Shown here one piece after another: positions 1 through 5,421 of a DNA stretch of 6,674 nucleotides. The notes under the pieces are model-generated. The model made no database searches. It was not told the DNA's origin and was given only the letters and a program-made list of their open reading frames with translations. The position numbers and the translations under genes were made by a program. The stretch's first letter is position 1. Every line of letters starts with the position of its first letter. This DNA is from Candidatus Poribacteria bacterium (GTDB lineage: Bacteria; Poribacteria; WGA-4E; WGA-3G): assembly GCA_009845505.1 (NCBI GenBank), contig VXZL01000108.1, positions 1-6,674 on the forward strand. The letters run 5' to 3'.

Positions 1-49
1 CAATATTTGCTAAGCAAGTTAAAATCAAAATTGTTGTTAGATATCGCAC
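1..49 (-). CDS. Possible 5' end of a leftward gene with signal-peptide-like N-terminus (partial, uncertain)
   Basis: Reading left from GTG at 49-47 gives MRYLTTILILTCLANI up to the window edge: a basic residue near the start followed by a hydrophobic stretch, like a Sec signal peptide or membrane anchor. The LTC does not match a standard lipobox. A purine-rich AAGGA lies about 10 bases upstream, and a candidate sigma-70 promoter lies at 150-178. The same frame is open back to about 256, with no ATG but with a TTG at 239-241, so the start is not certain. Only 16 codons are visible from the GTG, too few to identify a product. It conflicts with the plus-strand frame at 3-260. Confidence 0.22.
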   Translation of the reverse strand, partial: MRYLTTILILTCLANI

Positions 50-260
50 TGTCGAATTTTCCTTTTTTTTAGAGTTTTCTCCAATTAGTGATATTGCACC
101 AACTGCCTGGTATCTTCTGAAGCGCGTAATCTCGCGACCTATTGTAGATATAATAACCTTTTTCCCGCAAGAGATCAAGAAAAAATATCTGAGCTTTGAG
201 ATTTTAAGGTGCTTCCTGAGAGGTTTATCGCCGCATTTCAATGAGGTGCGCGCCTTCTAA
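3..260 (+). CDS. Possible 3' end of an unrecognised plus-strand gene (partial, uncertain)
   Basis: A reading frame is open from the left window edge for 85 codons and ends at TAA 258-260. No ATG is present, so the start would lie outside the window. The translation looks protein-like: a beta-rich first half (for example VKIKIVVRYRTVEF), then probable helices around AWYLLKRVI and KKKYLSFEILRCFLRGL, ending NEVRAF. I do not recognise a family. It would converge on, and overlap by 36 bases, the 3' end of the Rad50-like gene, codon-on-codon antisense. A rival frame on the minus strand is open over almost the same bases, so at most one is likely real. The lower GC than the neighbouring genes would also fit non-coding DNA. 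Treat it as a candidate only. Confidence 0.28.
   Translation: MFAKQVKIKIVVRYRTVEFSFFLEFSPISDIAPTAWYLLKRVISRPIVDIITFFPQEIKKKYLSFEILRCFLRGLSPHFNEVRAF
150..178 (-). promoter_or_regulatory. Candidate sigma-70 promoter reading left
   Basis: TTGATC (178-173) and TATTAT (155-150) are separated by exactly 17 bases. The -35 matches four of six consensus positions and the -10 five of six. It lies downstream of the Rad50-like stop codon and would start a transcript near position 143 that leaves the window to the left. The region is AT-rich, so a chance match is possible. Confidence 0.35.
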
Positions 261-2093
261 TCCGACACGGACATCCTCGTCATAACTCGTCACAACCACT
301 TGATGTTCTTCAGCGAGTTGGCAGATAAAATCGACCATCAACGCCTTGCGTTCACTATCTAAATGGAGTGTAGGGTCATCAAATACAAAGAAACCGGGAT
401 TGCCTAATACATTGGCGAGGGCGACTTTGAAGCAGAGATAGAGGAACATCTTCTCACTACCACTCAGTAGCATCAAGCTTCGGTCAACACCATCTATGGT
501 AAGGGACGGGAGGAGGTGTTGGCGTTGTAAGTCGATGCGGGTCTCTCCACCGTTCTGGCGAGAAGAAGAAAAAAGTTGCATCTTTTCGAGCCACCGATGG
601 AGTTCTTCCTCAGCAGGTTTGAGAATCTGTTTTTGCAGGGTCGCGATGGTTTTGTCAACACCTGCACAGGCGAGTTCTAAGCTGAGGAGTGTCTTCTCAA
701 TATGCGATGCGTCTCTGTTGACGCGTTGAAGCGCGCCCAACCTATCTAAACGAACAGCCTCTTCTCGCTTGAGTTTGTCAAGTTGTTTCCGTTCGCGATC
801 AATCTGGACTTTCAATTTAGATTTGTCAAGGCTTACGGTGGTTTCAGAAGCCTGCGATTTGGTATGTTGGATATCTCTTTCATTCAAGCGTGCTGCGAGT
901 GTAGTAAGTTCGTTCTGAACGCCCTCAATTTCCTGTGTGCGTTGTTGAAATTGAGTTGCGCGGGTCTGTAAAGTCTCAAGGCGTTGCTCCAGGGCATGCC
1001 TACTTTCCAAATTTCGGGTTTCTGTCTCCAGCGATTTCTTGTGCGCCTCAAGTTCAGCGGAGTATTTCGTTTTTTCTTCTTCCTTCTCGTCAATAATCCG
1101 TTGGACGACTTCTTGTTCAACCTCTTGATAACAGGTTGGACAGTGTGGCTCTTCGCTTTCAATGAGCGATCGGAGGGTATAACAGACGTTTGTCAGTGCC
1201 GTGATTTGGGACTCAAGACGTCCGATTTGCTGTATAAGTTCCTCACGTTTTGTCTCTAACCCTGCAGCCTCCTGAATGGCAGTCTCAATTTTGGCTATTA
1301 CCTTGTGGAGATGTGCAATATCGTTGACACCCCTTAAAGCTTCACTTTGCTGGCGTGTCAACGCGTCTAACTGCGTTTGTAAGCGATTCTGGTTCTGCGT
1401 CCATTCCGCGATGAGTTCGGCATCTCCTGTGTCGGCACCGTAAGCTGCTTCCAAGCCTCTTAATTTTTCTTCGATGCGCGCGATCTCAGTTTTATGGTCG
1501 TTCCGTGCATTGAAGCGGAGACTGTTTTGGTGCGCACGGATTCTGCCTTGTTCACGTTTAGCGATACGACGGGTATCAATGAATCGTTCCCGTACCTCTA
1601 TTAACCTGTCGATGCCGAGGAGTGTATGAAGCACATCTCGTCGAGTCGTGGATTGACGTGCGAGGAATTCAAAGATTTCGCCTTCGCGGAGAAAAGTGGT
1701 GAGTGCGAGCTGCTCGTGCATAATCCCAAATCGCTCTTGCAGCATTGTTTCAGTTGCTTTGATACGCTTATCATCAAAAAGGACATGCCACCCGTCGCTT
1801 TTCTCAGCACGGAGTTGGAGGCGTTTTTCAGTTGCTCGATAGAGTTGGTAGCGTTCACCATCGGCGACGAATTGGAGTCCTGCTGTGCCACTATAGGCTT
1901 TGGCGTTCTTTATGGCTGAGCTATCCACGCGCGGCACAATCGGTTTACCGGTTAATGTGAAAAAGATGGCGTTGACGAGCGTGCTTTTTCCACTGAAGTT
2001 GGGACCAAAAATGAGATTGATACCGTTATGAAGTTCGAAATCACGCTGCTGGAAGCATCCGAAAGTTTTAAGGCGAATTCGCTCTAAGCGCAT
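225..2093 (-). CDS. Rad50/SbcC-like ATPase with zinc hook (short, 622 aa)
   Basis: This is a cytoplasmic SMC/Rad50-type ATPase, a family that tethers or processes DNA ends, normally together with an Mre11/SbcD nuclease. Residues are counted from the ATG at 2093. An N-terminal RLERIRLKTFGCF strand leads to Walker A GPNFSGKST (30-38), a Q-loop region FLREGEIFEF (near 134-143), a charged coiled-coil arm, a Rad50 zinc-hook motif CPTC (318-321), a returning coiled coil to about 500, the ABC signature LSGSEK (543-548), Walker B FFVFDD with D-loop PTLHLD (568-579), and TSYDED (602-607) at the H-loop. Oddities: the Q-loop Gln is Glu137 and the H-loop His is Tyr604, and the arms are shorter than in typical SbcC/Rad50 of about 850-1,050 aa. 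The ATG at 2093 is preferred over an in-frame ATG at 2159 because the conserved N-terminal strand begins there, an AAGGGA lies 9 bases upstream, and it sits one base after the preceding stop. Rad50-like identity is firm; the pathway is inferred. Confidence 0.93.
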   Translation of the reverse strand: MRLERIRLKTFGCFQQRDFELHNGINLIFGPNFSGKSTLVNAIFFTLTGKPIVPRVDSSAIKNAKAYSGTAGLQFVADGERYQLYRATEKRLQLRAEKSDGWHVLFDDKRIKATETMLQERFGIMHEQLALTTFLREGEIFEFLARQSTTRRDVLHTLLGIDRLIEVRERFIDTRRIAKREQGRIRAHQNSLRFNARNDHKTEIARIEEKLRGLEAAYGADTGDAELIAEWTQNQNRLQTQLDALTRQQSEALRGVNDIAHLHKVIAKIETAIQEAAGLETKREELIQQIGRLESQITALTNVCYTLRSLIESEEPHCPTCYQEVEQEVVQRIIDEKEEEKTKYSAELEAHKKSLETETRNLESRHALEQRLETLQTRATQFQQRTQEIEGVQNELTTLAARLNERDIQHTKSQASETTVSLDKSKLKVQIDRERKQLDKLKREEAVRLDRLGALQRVNRDASHIEKTLLSLELACAGVDKTIATLQKQILKPAEEELHRWLEKMQLFSSSRQNGGETRIDLQRQHLLPSLTIDGVDRSLMLLSGSEKMFLYLCFKVALANVLGNPGFFVFDDPTLHLDSERKALMVDFICQLAEEHQVVVTSYDEDVRVGLEGAHLIEMRR

Positions 2094-2094
2094 A

Positions 2095-2301
2095 TTAGCT
2101 ATCCCTTTTCTCATGAATGAGGTCATAAAGCATTTGGGCTCGGACTTTCTCGCGCCCATTTGTCAAAGTAAATTCAAATGCACGCACAATGACCTCAAGT
2201 TCATCAGGACCTAAGTCTCTATACTTCTCATCGCTCTGAATAAGTGTTTCAATTTCTTTTCTGTACACATTCAGTGTTTCGTTCTCAAGGGAGATGTCCA
2301 T
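2095..2301 (-). CDS. Small acidic helical protein of unknown function, coupled to the Rad50-like gene
   Basis: This encodes 68 residues, rich in Glu, Asp, Arg and Lys, with a net negative charge. No signal peptide, membrane segment or cysteine is present. The composition suggests two or three helices: about 7-22, 32-48 (PDELEVIVRAFEFTL) and 52-65. I recognise no family. Support for a real gene: AGAGAGG at 2309-2315 lies 7 bases before the ATG, and its TAA is followed after a single base by the ATG of the Rad50-like gene, an arrangement typical of translational coupling. It occupies the place where an sbcD/mre11 nuclease gene often precedes sbcC, but it is far too small for that nuclease and shows none of its metal-binding motifs. 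A role as a subunit or regulator of the ATPase is inference from position only. Confidence 0.75.
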   Translation of the reverse strand: MDISLENETLNVYRKEIETLIQSDEKYRDLGPDELEVIVRAFEFTLTNGREKVRAQMLYDLIHEKRDS

Positions 2302-2308
2302 ATTTGTG

Positions 2309-2315
2309 CCTCTCT
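2309..2315 (-). promoter_or_regulatory. Ribosome binding site of the 68-aa gene
   Basis: AGAGAGG ends 7 bases before the ATG at 2301. It supports translation of the small ORF as a gene in its own right. Confidence 0.6.
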
Positions 2316-2337
2316 GGTGCGGAGAAAAGGGGTGAAC

Positions 2338-2354
2338 GGCACACGGCGTGTGCC
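2338..2354. repeat. Perfect 7-bp intergenic hairpin
   Basis: The arms GGCACAC (2338-2344) and GTGTGCC (2348-2354) pair perfectly around a 3-base loop. It lies in the 63-base gap between the aminotransferase stop and the 68-aa start. On the minus strand the next bases are GTTCACCCCTTTT, so the T-tract is late and short, and on the plus strand there is no T-tract. It is better read as a REP-like palindrome, an mRNA stabiliser or a weak attenuator than as a standard terminator. Confidence 0.6.
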
Positions 2355-2364
2355 TACTACTTTG

Positions 2365-3597
2365 TCAAATTTTCGTTTTGATCTGCATCAAGCGTTCACC
2401 GGCTTCCGCGAGGATGTCATCCGCCATACTAAACATAAATCGGAATTTCGTTTTGCCGAGGTGCGGACGACTGTAGAAACTGGATCCCGGCACGCCGCCG
2501 ACACCAATTTCCTTCACCAGCCAGTGTGCGAAGGCTGTATCGTCCGGGAAACCAAAGTCTGTGATGTCTGTCATAATGTAATACGCGCCTTCTGGTTGAT
2601 GACATCGAAATCCTGCTTCCGTAAGATTTTTCAGAAGACGTTTACGATTCTTGTCATATTTCGCAACGAGTTCTTGGTGGTAACTCTGCGGTAAGTTAAG
2701 GGCAACGACTCCCGCACGCTGAAGCGGATGTGGGGCACCGACGGTGAGGAAGTCGTGCATCTTACGAATCGCATCGGTCAGTGTTTGTGGTGCAATGACG
2801 TATCCCAACCGCCAACCTGTCATTGAATACGCCTTGCTTAACCCTGATACCGTAATCGTTCGTTCCCGCATCTCTGGTAGAGAACCGATGCTGATATGCG
2901 GTTTCTCATCATAAATCATGTGTTCGTATATTTCGTCAGTGATTGCGAGGCAATCGTATTCACAGCAGAGGTCGGCAATCTGTTGAAGTTCATCGCGTGT
3001 AAAGACTTTGCCAAGCGGATTGTTAGGGGTATTTATGACAATCGCCTTTGTGTTGGGAGAAAAAGCCGCCCGCAGTTCGGAGGTATCGTAGGTAAAGCGG
3101 ATAGTGCCATCAGAGGCAGGTGTCTCTTGCAATGCGACATAGACAGGCGTTGCTCCGGAGATGATGGTATCGGGTCCGTAGTTTTCGTAAAAGGGTTCAA
3201 AGATGATAATTTCGTCGTTCGGATTGATAATTGCGAGGAGTGCGGAGAGCATGCCTTCGGTTGAACCACAGGTGACGGTAACATTTCTGTCGGGATCCGT
3301 GGGAATGCCGTTAAATGCTGTCATCTTTTGTGCGATTGCTTCACGGAACACCGGCGCGCCCCATGTAATGCTATACTGATTATATCCCTCTTGAATTGCT
3401 TTAATTGCGGCGGCTTTGACTTCGGGAGGTGGTTGATATGCAGGGGTGCCTTGGGATAGGTTAATCGCGTTGTGGCGCAAGCAGAGCTGCGTCATACCTC
3501 GGATGACAGATTCCGTGAAACGTGTGGATTTGTCTGAGAGTTTGGATTGTTTTGCTGTTTTTTCGAGCCGTTTTAAAAGGGGTTGGTATTTTTGCAT
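2365..3597 (-). CDS. PLP-dependent aminotransferase, fold type I, class I/II
   Basis: This is a cytoplasmic enzyme that transfers an amino group between an amino acid and a 2-oxo acid through a PLP Schiff base. Numbering is from the ATG at 3597 (410 aa, a normal length for the family). Visible are the substrate-loop motif NLSQGTPAYQPP, CGSTEG at the cofactor phosphate site, NNP with Asn193, TDEIYEHMIYD with Asp221 and Tyr224, SGLSKAYSMTGWRLGY with the PLP lysine Lys255 and phosphate-binding Arg263, and KFRFMFS with Arg386 for the substrate carboxylate. The set is complete, so an active enzyme is expected. The FEPFYENY and SK-x4-TGWR patterns resemble the I-gamma group (aspartate, kynurenine/glutamine and methionine aminotransferases); the substrate cannot be chosen. 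An in-frame ATG at 3660 would add 21 residues, but those bases form the hairpin after the LamG gene, so 3597 is preferred although no clear Shine-Dalgarno precedes it. Confidence 0.93.
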   Translation of the reverse strand: MQKYQPLLKRLEKTAKQSKLSDKSTRFTESVIRGMTQLCLRHNAINLSQGTPAYQPPPEVKAAAIKAIQEGYNQYSITWGAPVFREAIAQKMTAFNGIPTDPDRNVTVTCGSTEGMLSALLAIINPNDEIIIFEPFYENYGPDTIISGATPVYVALQETPASDGTIRFTYDTSELRAAFSPNTKAIVINTPNNPLGKVFTRDELQQIADLCCEYDCLAITDEIYEHMIYDEKPHISIGSLPEMRERTITVSGLSKAYSMTGWRLGYVIAPQTLTDAIRKMHDFLTVGAPHPLQRAGVVALNLPQSYHQELVAKYDKNRKRLLKNLTEAGFRCHQPEGAYYIMTDITDFGFPDDTAFAHWLVKEIGVGGVPGSSFYSRPHLGKTKFRFMFSMADDILAEAGERLMQIKTKI

Positions 3598-3625
3598 AGT
3601 GTGTAGTGTTCGGTGAGTTTCATCG

Positions 3626-3658
3626 TAAAAGGAGAGAGGCGACAAAAATTGCCGCCTC
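3626..3658 (-). terminator. Probable intrinsic terminator after the LamG gene
   Basis: Seven bases after the LamG stop, the minus strand reads GAGGCGGCAA, TTT, TTGTCGCCTC (arms 3649-3658 and 3636-3645). This is a 10-bp stem with one G-U pair and a 3-base loop, followed by TCTCCTTTTA. The U-tract is interrupted, so termination may be partial and allow read-through into the aminotransferase gene. On the plus strand the wobble becomes an A-C mismatch, so the element is better suited to leftward transcription. Confidence 0.6.
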
Positions 3659-3665
3659 ATTTCAG

Positions 3666-4448
3666 TTAGCGCAGTCTCTTAATATGCGCCCAAGATGTAG
3701 TGAGTTTATCCTTCGGATCGACAGCCAAGAACTCCTCTGCTCCCATCTCCATGCTCTGTTTCATCTCATCGTCAGAGAGGGCACGGTTCCAGAGGCGAAC
3801 CTCATCAACAATGCCGGGCCATGCTTCACCAGACCATGTGCCGATCTGAACGCGGCTCGTAGCACCTGCGGGTGCAACAGGGTTGTTGGAGTCCTGTTCG
3901 TGCGTGACTTCACCATCGACATAAATTTTCACCTTACCCTTGTTATCAGAAGTGTGTGTATAGGAGAGATAGTACCACTTACCGGTATCAAGGGGGGTTT
4001 TGTTATCATTAATGTCAAGGAATCCACCACCAGCACCGTTCGTCCAGACCTTTATCCCGTTTTGGGGGTTCATGCCGTATCCGAATCCGATATGCCTTCC
4101 ACCGCCCCCCATGCGGGTGCCAAAAACGATAGCGTGTGCGCTTGGGAGTCGGTCGAGATTAATCCAGGCGGCTTGCGTGATTTCATCTTCAATGTGAAAG
4201 GCTGCATCGTCTTCCACCGCCACGAAATCGCTGGATGCGGAGAATTCCAGTGCCTTTCCGAATTTACCGTCAACCCATTTAGCACCACCGTTGAGTTCAC
4301 CTTCAAATCCGTTTTCTGAGAAGTCCTCAGTTGCGTTTCCAGCACCCTCGTCAAGTGGCATATACAACACAAGGCCTTCGAGTAAATCGGCAGTCGCGAG
4401 AGGATTACATACCAAAATACAAAACAAGAGAATAGAAAATCGTTTCAT
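3666..4448 (-). CDS. Secreted LamG/concanavalin A-like domain protein
   Basis: A 260-aa exported protein with one LamG (Laminin_G_3-type jelly-roll) domain, a fold that usually binds carbohydrate or other ligands. Residues 1-20 are a Sec signal peptide: MKR, a hydrophobic core, and a probable cut after LATA; no lipobox is seen. The domain runs from GLVLYMPLDEGAG (about 26) through GKFGKALEF, AAWINLD and GKWYYLSYTH to VKIYVDGE and the closing IVDEVRLWNRALSDDEM (about 215-231), all hallmarks of the family. A short tail ends KLTTSWAHIKRLR. No glycosidase catalytic motif is evident, so enzyme activity is not claimed. The ATG at 4448 follows a weak GGA at 8 bases and starts the signal peptide properly. 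It has its own strong promoter and a likely terminator, so it is probably a single-gene unit. Confidence 0.9.
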   Translation of the reverse strand: MKRFSILLFCILVCNPLATADLLEGLVLYMPLDEGAGNATEDFSENGFEGELNGGAKWVDGKFGKALEFSASSDFVAVEDDAAFHIEDEITQAAWINLDRLPSAHAIVFGTRMGGGGRHIGFGYGMNPQNGIKVWTNGAGGGFLDINDNKTPLDTGKWYYLSYTHTSDNKGKVKIYVDGEVTHEQDSNNPVAPAGATSRVQIGTWSGEAWPGIVDEVRLWNRALSDDEMKQSMEMGAEEFLAVDPKDKLTTSWAHIKRLR

Positions 4449-4480
4449 GAGTTACATCCATGTAGATACTTATATGTATA

Positions 4481-4509
4481 ATAATACCACAAATCGTGGT
4501 AGGTGTCAA
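4481..4509 (-). promoter_or_regulatory. Strong sigma-70-type promoter of the LamG gene
   Basis: TTGACA (4509-4504, perfect -35) and TATTAT (4486-4481, five of six) are separated by exactly 17 bases. Transcription would start near 4474, giving a leader of about 25 bases before the ATG at 4448. A dyad TACCAC-GATTT-GTGGTA (4501-4485) fills most of the spacer and enters the -10, where a repressor could sit. Confidence 0.75.
4485..4501. promoter_or_regulatory. Operator-like dyad inside the LamG promoter spacer
   Basis: TACCAC and GTGGTA are perfect 6-base inverted arms around GATTT, between and partly over the promoter elements. The position suits a repressor or a spacer-binding activator. The arms are short, so chance is possible, and no regulator gene is in the window. 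Confidence 0.35.
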
Positions 4510-4518
4510 ATATGTTTA

Positions 4519-4537
4519 TGATGGCTGTCAGCCATCA
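4519..4537. repeat. 19-base perfect palindrome upstream of the LamG promoter
   Basis: TGATGGCTG and CAGCCATCA are exact 9-base inverted arms around a single T. As RNA it could fold with a 6-7 bp stem. It lies just upstream of the -35 of the LamG promoter and overlaps the heptamer repeat. It may be part of a dispersed palindromic repeat, a weak stop for the SMP-30 transcript, or an activator site. There is no T-tract for a normal terminator. Confidence 0.6.
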
Positions 4538-4553
4538 GCCGTCAGCAGTCAGC
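4526..4553. repeat. Four tandem heptamers (NRTCAGC)
   Basis: TGTCAGC, CATCAGC, CGTCAGC and AGTCAGC follow one another without a gap; on the minus strand they read GCTGAYN. Only the first two positions of each unit vary. The tract lies between the SMP-30 stop and the LamG promoter. Similar GCTGA-rich short intergenic repeats are known in several genomes. A related string lies at the right window edge. Confidence 0.7.
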
Positions 4554-4567
4554 GGAGAAATGCTGAA

Positions 4568-5404
4568 TCACTGGCATAGCTGCCAGCTTCTACCGGGGAC
4601 ATCGGTGCGGAACACTTCCACATTGCCTCGGTCTGCCATTGTGACGTAGCAGGTGCGTCCGTCTGGACCGCCGAATGCAATATTTGAGCAGCGCTTCCCT
4701 GTCAACTTCACCTCTAACAACACCTCACCTGCGGGTGAGAGTTTTGCGACCGTCCCTTTTCCGTATCGAGTGACATAGAGGTTGCCCTCAATATCGCACC
4801 GCATTCCGTCCATATTGAAATCTGGAAACTGAATCAGCAAGCGTTTATTGCCAATCTCACCTTCAGGCGAGAGGTCATAAGCCCAGATGTTACGTTGCAC
4901 CGATTCGTTGACATACAGCACTTGTTCATCAGGACTTACCTCAATCCCGTTTGTGGTTCCCATGTCTGGTTCTAAGAGGGTTACCTTTCCATCGGTATCC
5001 ACTCGCCAGATTTGTCCGGTGAACTCCGCCCAATTCGGATCGCTGACGTAGAGAATATCGTTTGCGCCGATAGCAAGATCGTTAGGCTGATTCATTGTCG
5101 GTTCGTGTGCATGGACGCTAATTTCGAGCGTGTCCATATCCACTTTTAAGACGTTATGGTTGGTGTAATCAGCGATGAACATAAAACCTTTGCTGTCAAA
5201 GCGGATACCGTTACCAATACTACCGGTTGGTAGCTCGACGAAAACGCTTGCAGTGCCATCAGGTGTAACTTTGCCGATGGTGTGTTGTCTGGCATAATTG
5301 ACGGCATATAAGTTGCCAGCTGCGTCGCAGGCGGGTCCTTCGATACCAGATGTAAATCCGTTGACCTGTGTAAATTCCTGAGCGACAAAAATTTCTTCGT
5401 TCAT
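4568..5404 (-). CDS. SMP-30/gluconolactonase/LRE-like beta-propeller hydrolase
   Basis: A 278-aa cytoplasmic protein (no signal peptide) of the six-bladed SMP-30/gluconolactonase family, metal-dependent enzymes that open sugar lactones or hydrolyse related esters. The expected metal-site residues are present: Glu22 in GIEGPACD, Asn152 in TTNGIEVSPD and Asp199 in NMDGMRCD, with Asn108 in QPNDLAIG near the substrate site. Repeating blade motifs of the D-x-x-GNLY and FDSKGFMFIADY kind recur along the chain. The length is typical. The true substrate is unknown, since family members include gluconolactonases, other sugar lactonases and drug-resistance lactonases. AAGGAG (5410-5415) stands 5 bases before the ATG. 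The gene starts 17 bases after the FIST stop and is probably cotranscribed with it. Confidence 0.9.
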   Translation of the reverse strand: MNEEIFVAQEFTQVNGFTSGIEGPACDAAGNLYAVNYARQHTIGKVTPDGTASVFVELPTGSIGNGIRFDSKGFMFIADYTNHNVLKVDMDTLEISVHAHEPTMNQPNDLAIGANDILYVSDPNWAEFTGQIWRVDTDGKVTLLEPDMGTTNGIEVSPDEQVLYVNESVQRNIWAYDLSPEGEIGNKRLLIQFPDFNMDGMRCDIEGNLYVTRYGKGTVAKLSPAGEVLLEVKLTGKRCSNIAFGGPDGRTCYVTMADRGNVEVFRTDVPGRSWQLCQ

Positions 5405-5409
5405 TTTTT

Positions 5410-5415
5410 CTCCTT
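5410..5415 (-). promoter_or_regulatory. Shine-Dalgarno site of the SMP-30 gene
   Basis: AAGGAG lies 5 bases before the ATG at 5404, within the 17-base gap after the FIST stop. It fixes the start and indicates efficient translation from a shared transcript. Confidence 0.75.
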
Positions 5416-5421
5416 GGTTTT

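Noticed and set aside
984..1259. Plus-strand frame with a hydrophobic, Phe-rich stretch
   Set aside because: It is a shadow of the Lys/Glu-rich coiled-coil codons of the Rad50-like gene; GAA/AAG runs read backwards as Phe and Leu.
2094..2159. A 22-residue N-terminal extension of the Rad50-like protein
   Set aside because: It overlaps the end of the 68-aa gene and precedes the conserved first strand RLERIRLKTFG; the ATG at 2093 has a Shine-Dalgarno site.
2363..2368. TTGACA on the minus strand at the aminotransferase stop, a possible -35 for the 68-aa gene
   Set aside because: At 17 bases downstream the sequence is CGTGTG inside the hairpin, and no -10-like hexamer lies at a usable distance.
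2317..2694. Plus-strand frame of 125 codons
   Set aside because: It is opposite the C-terminal part of the aminotransferase, whose conserved motifs fix the real frame.
3606..4319. A 237-codon plus-strand frame opposite the LamG gene
   Set aside because: It is antisense to a clear LamG domain with signal peptide, promoter and terminator, and its translation has no recognisable domain.
4519..4553. A CRISPR array or rho-independent terminator at the heptamer tract
   Set aside because: The units are 7 bases with no spacers, and the hairpin has no T-tract on either strand.
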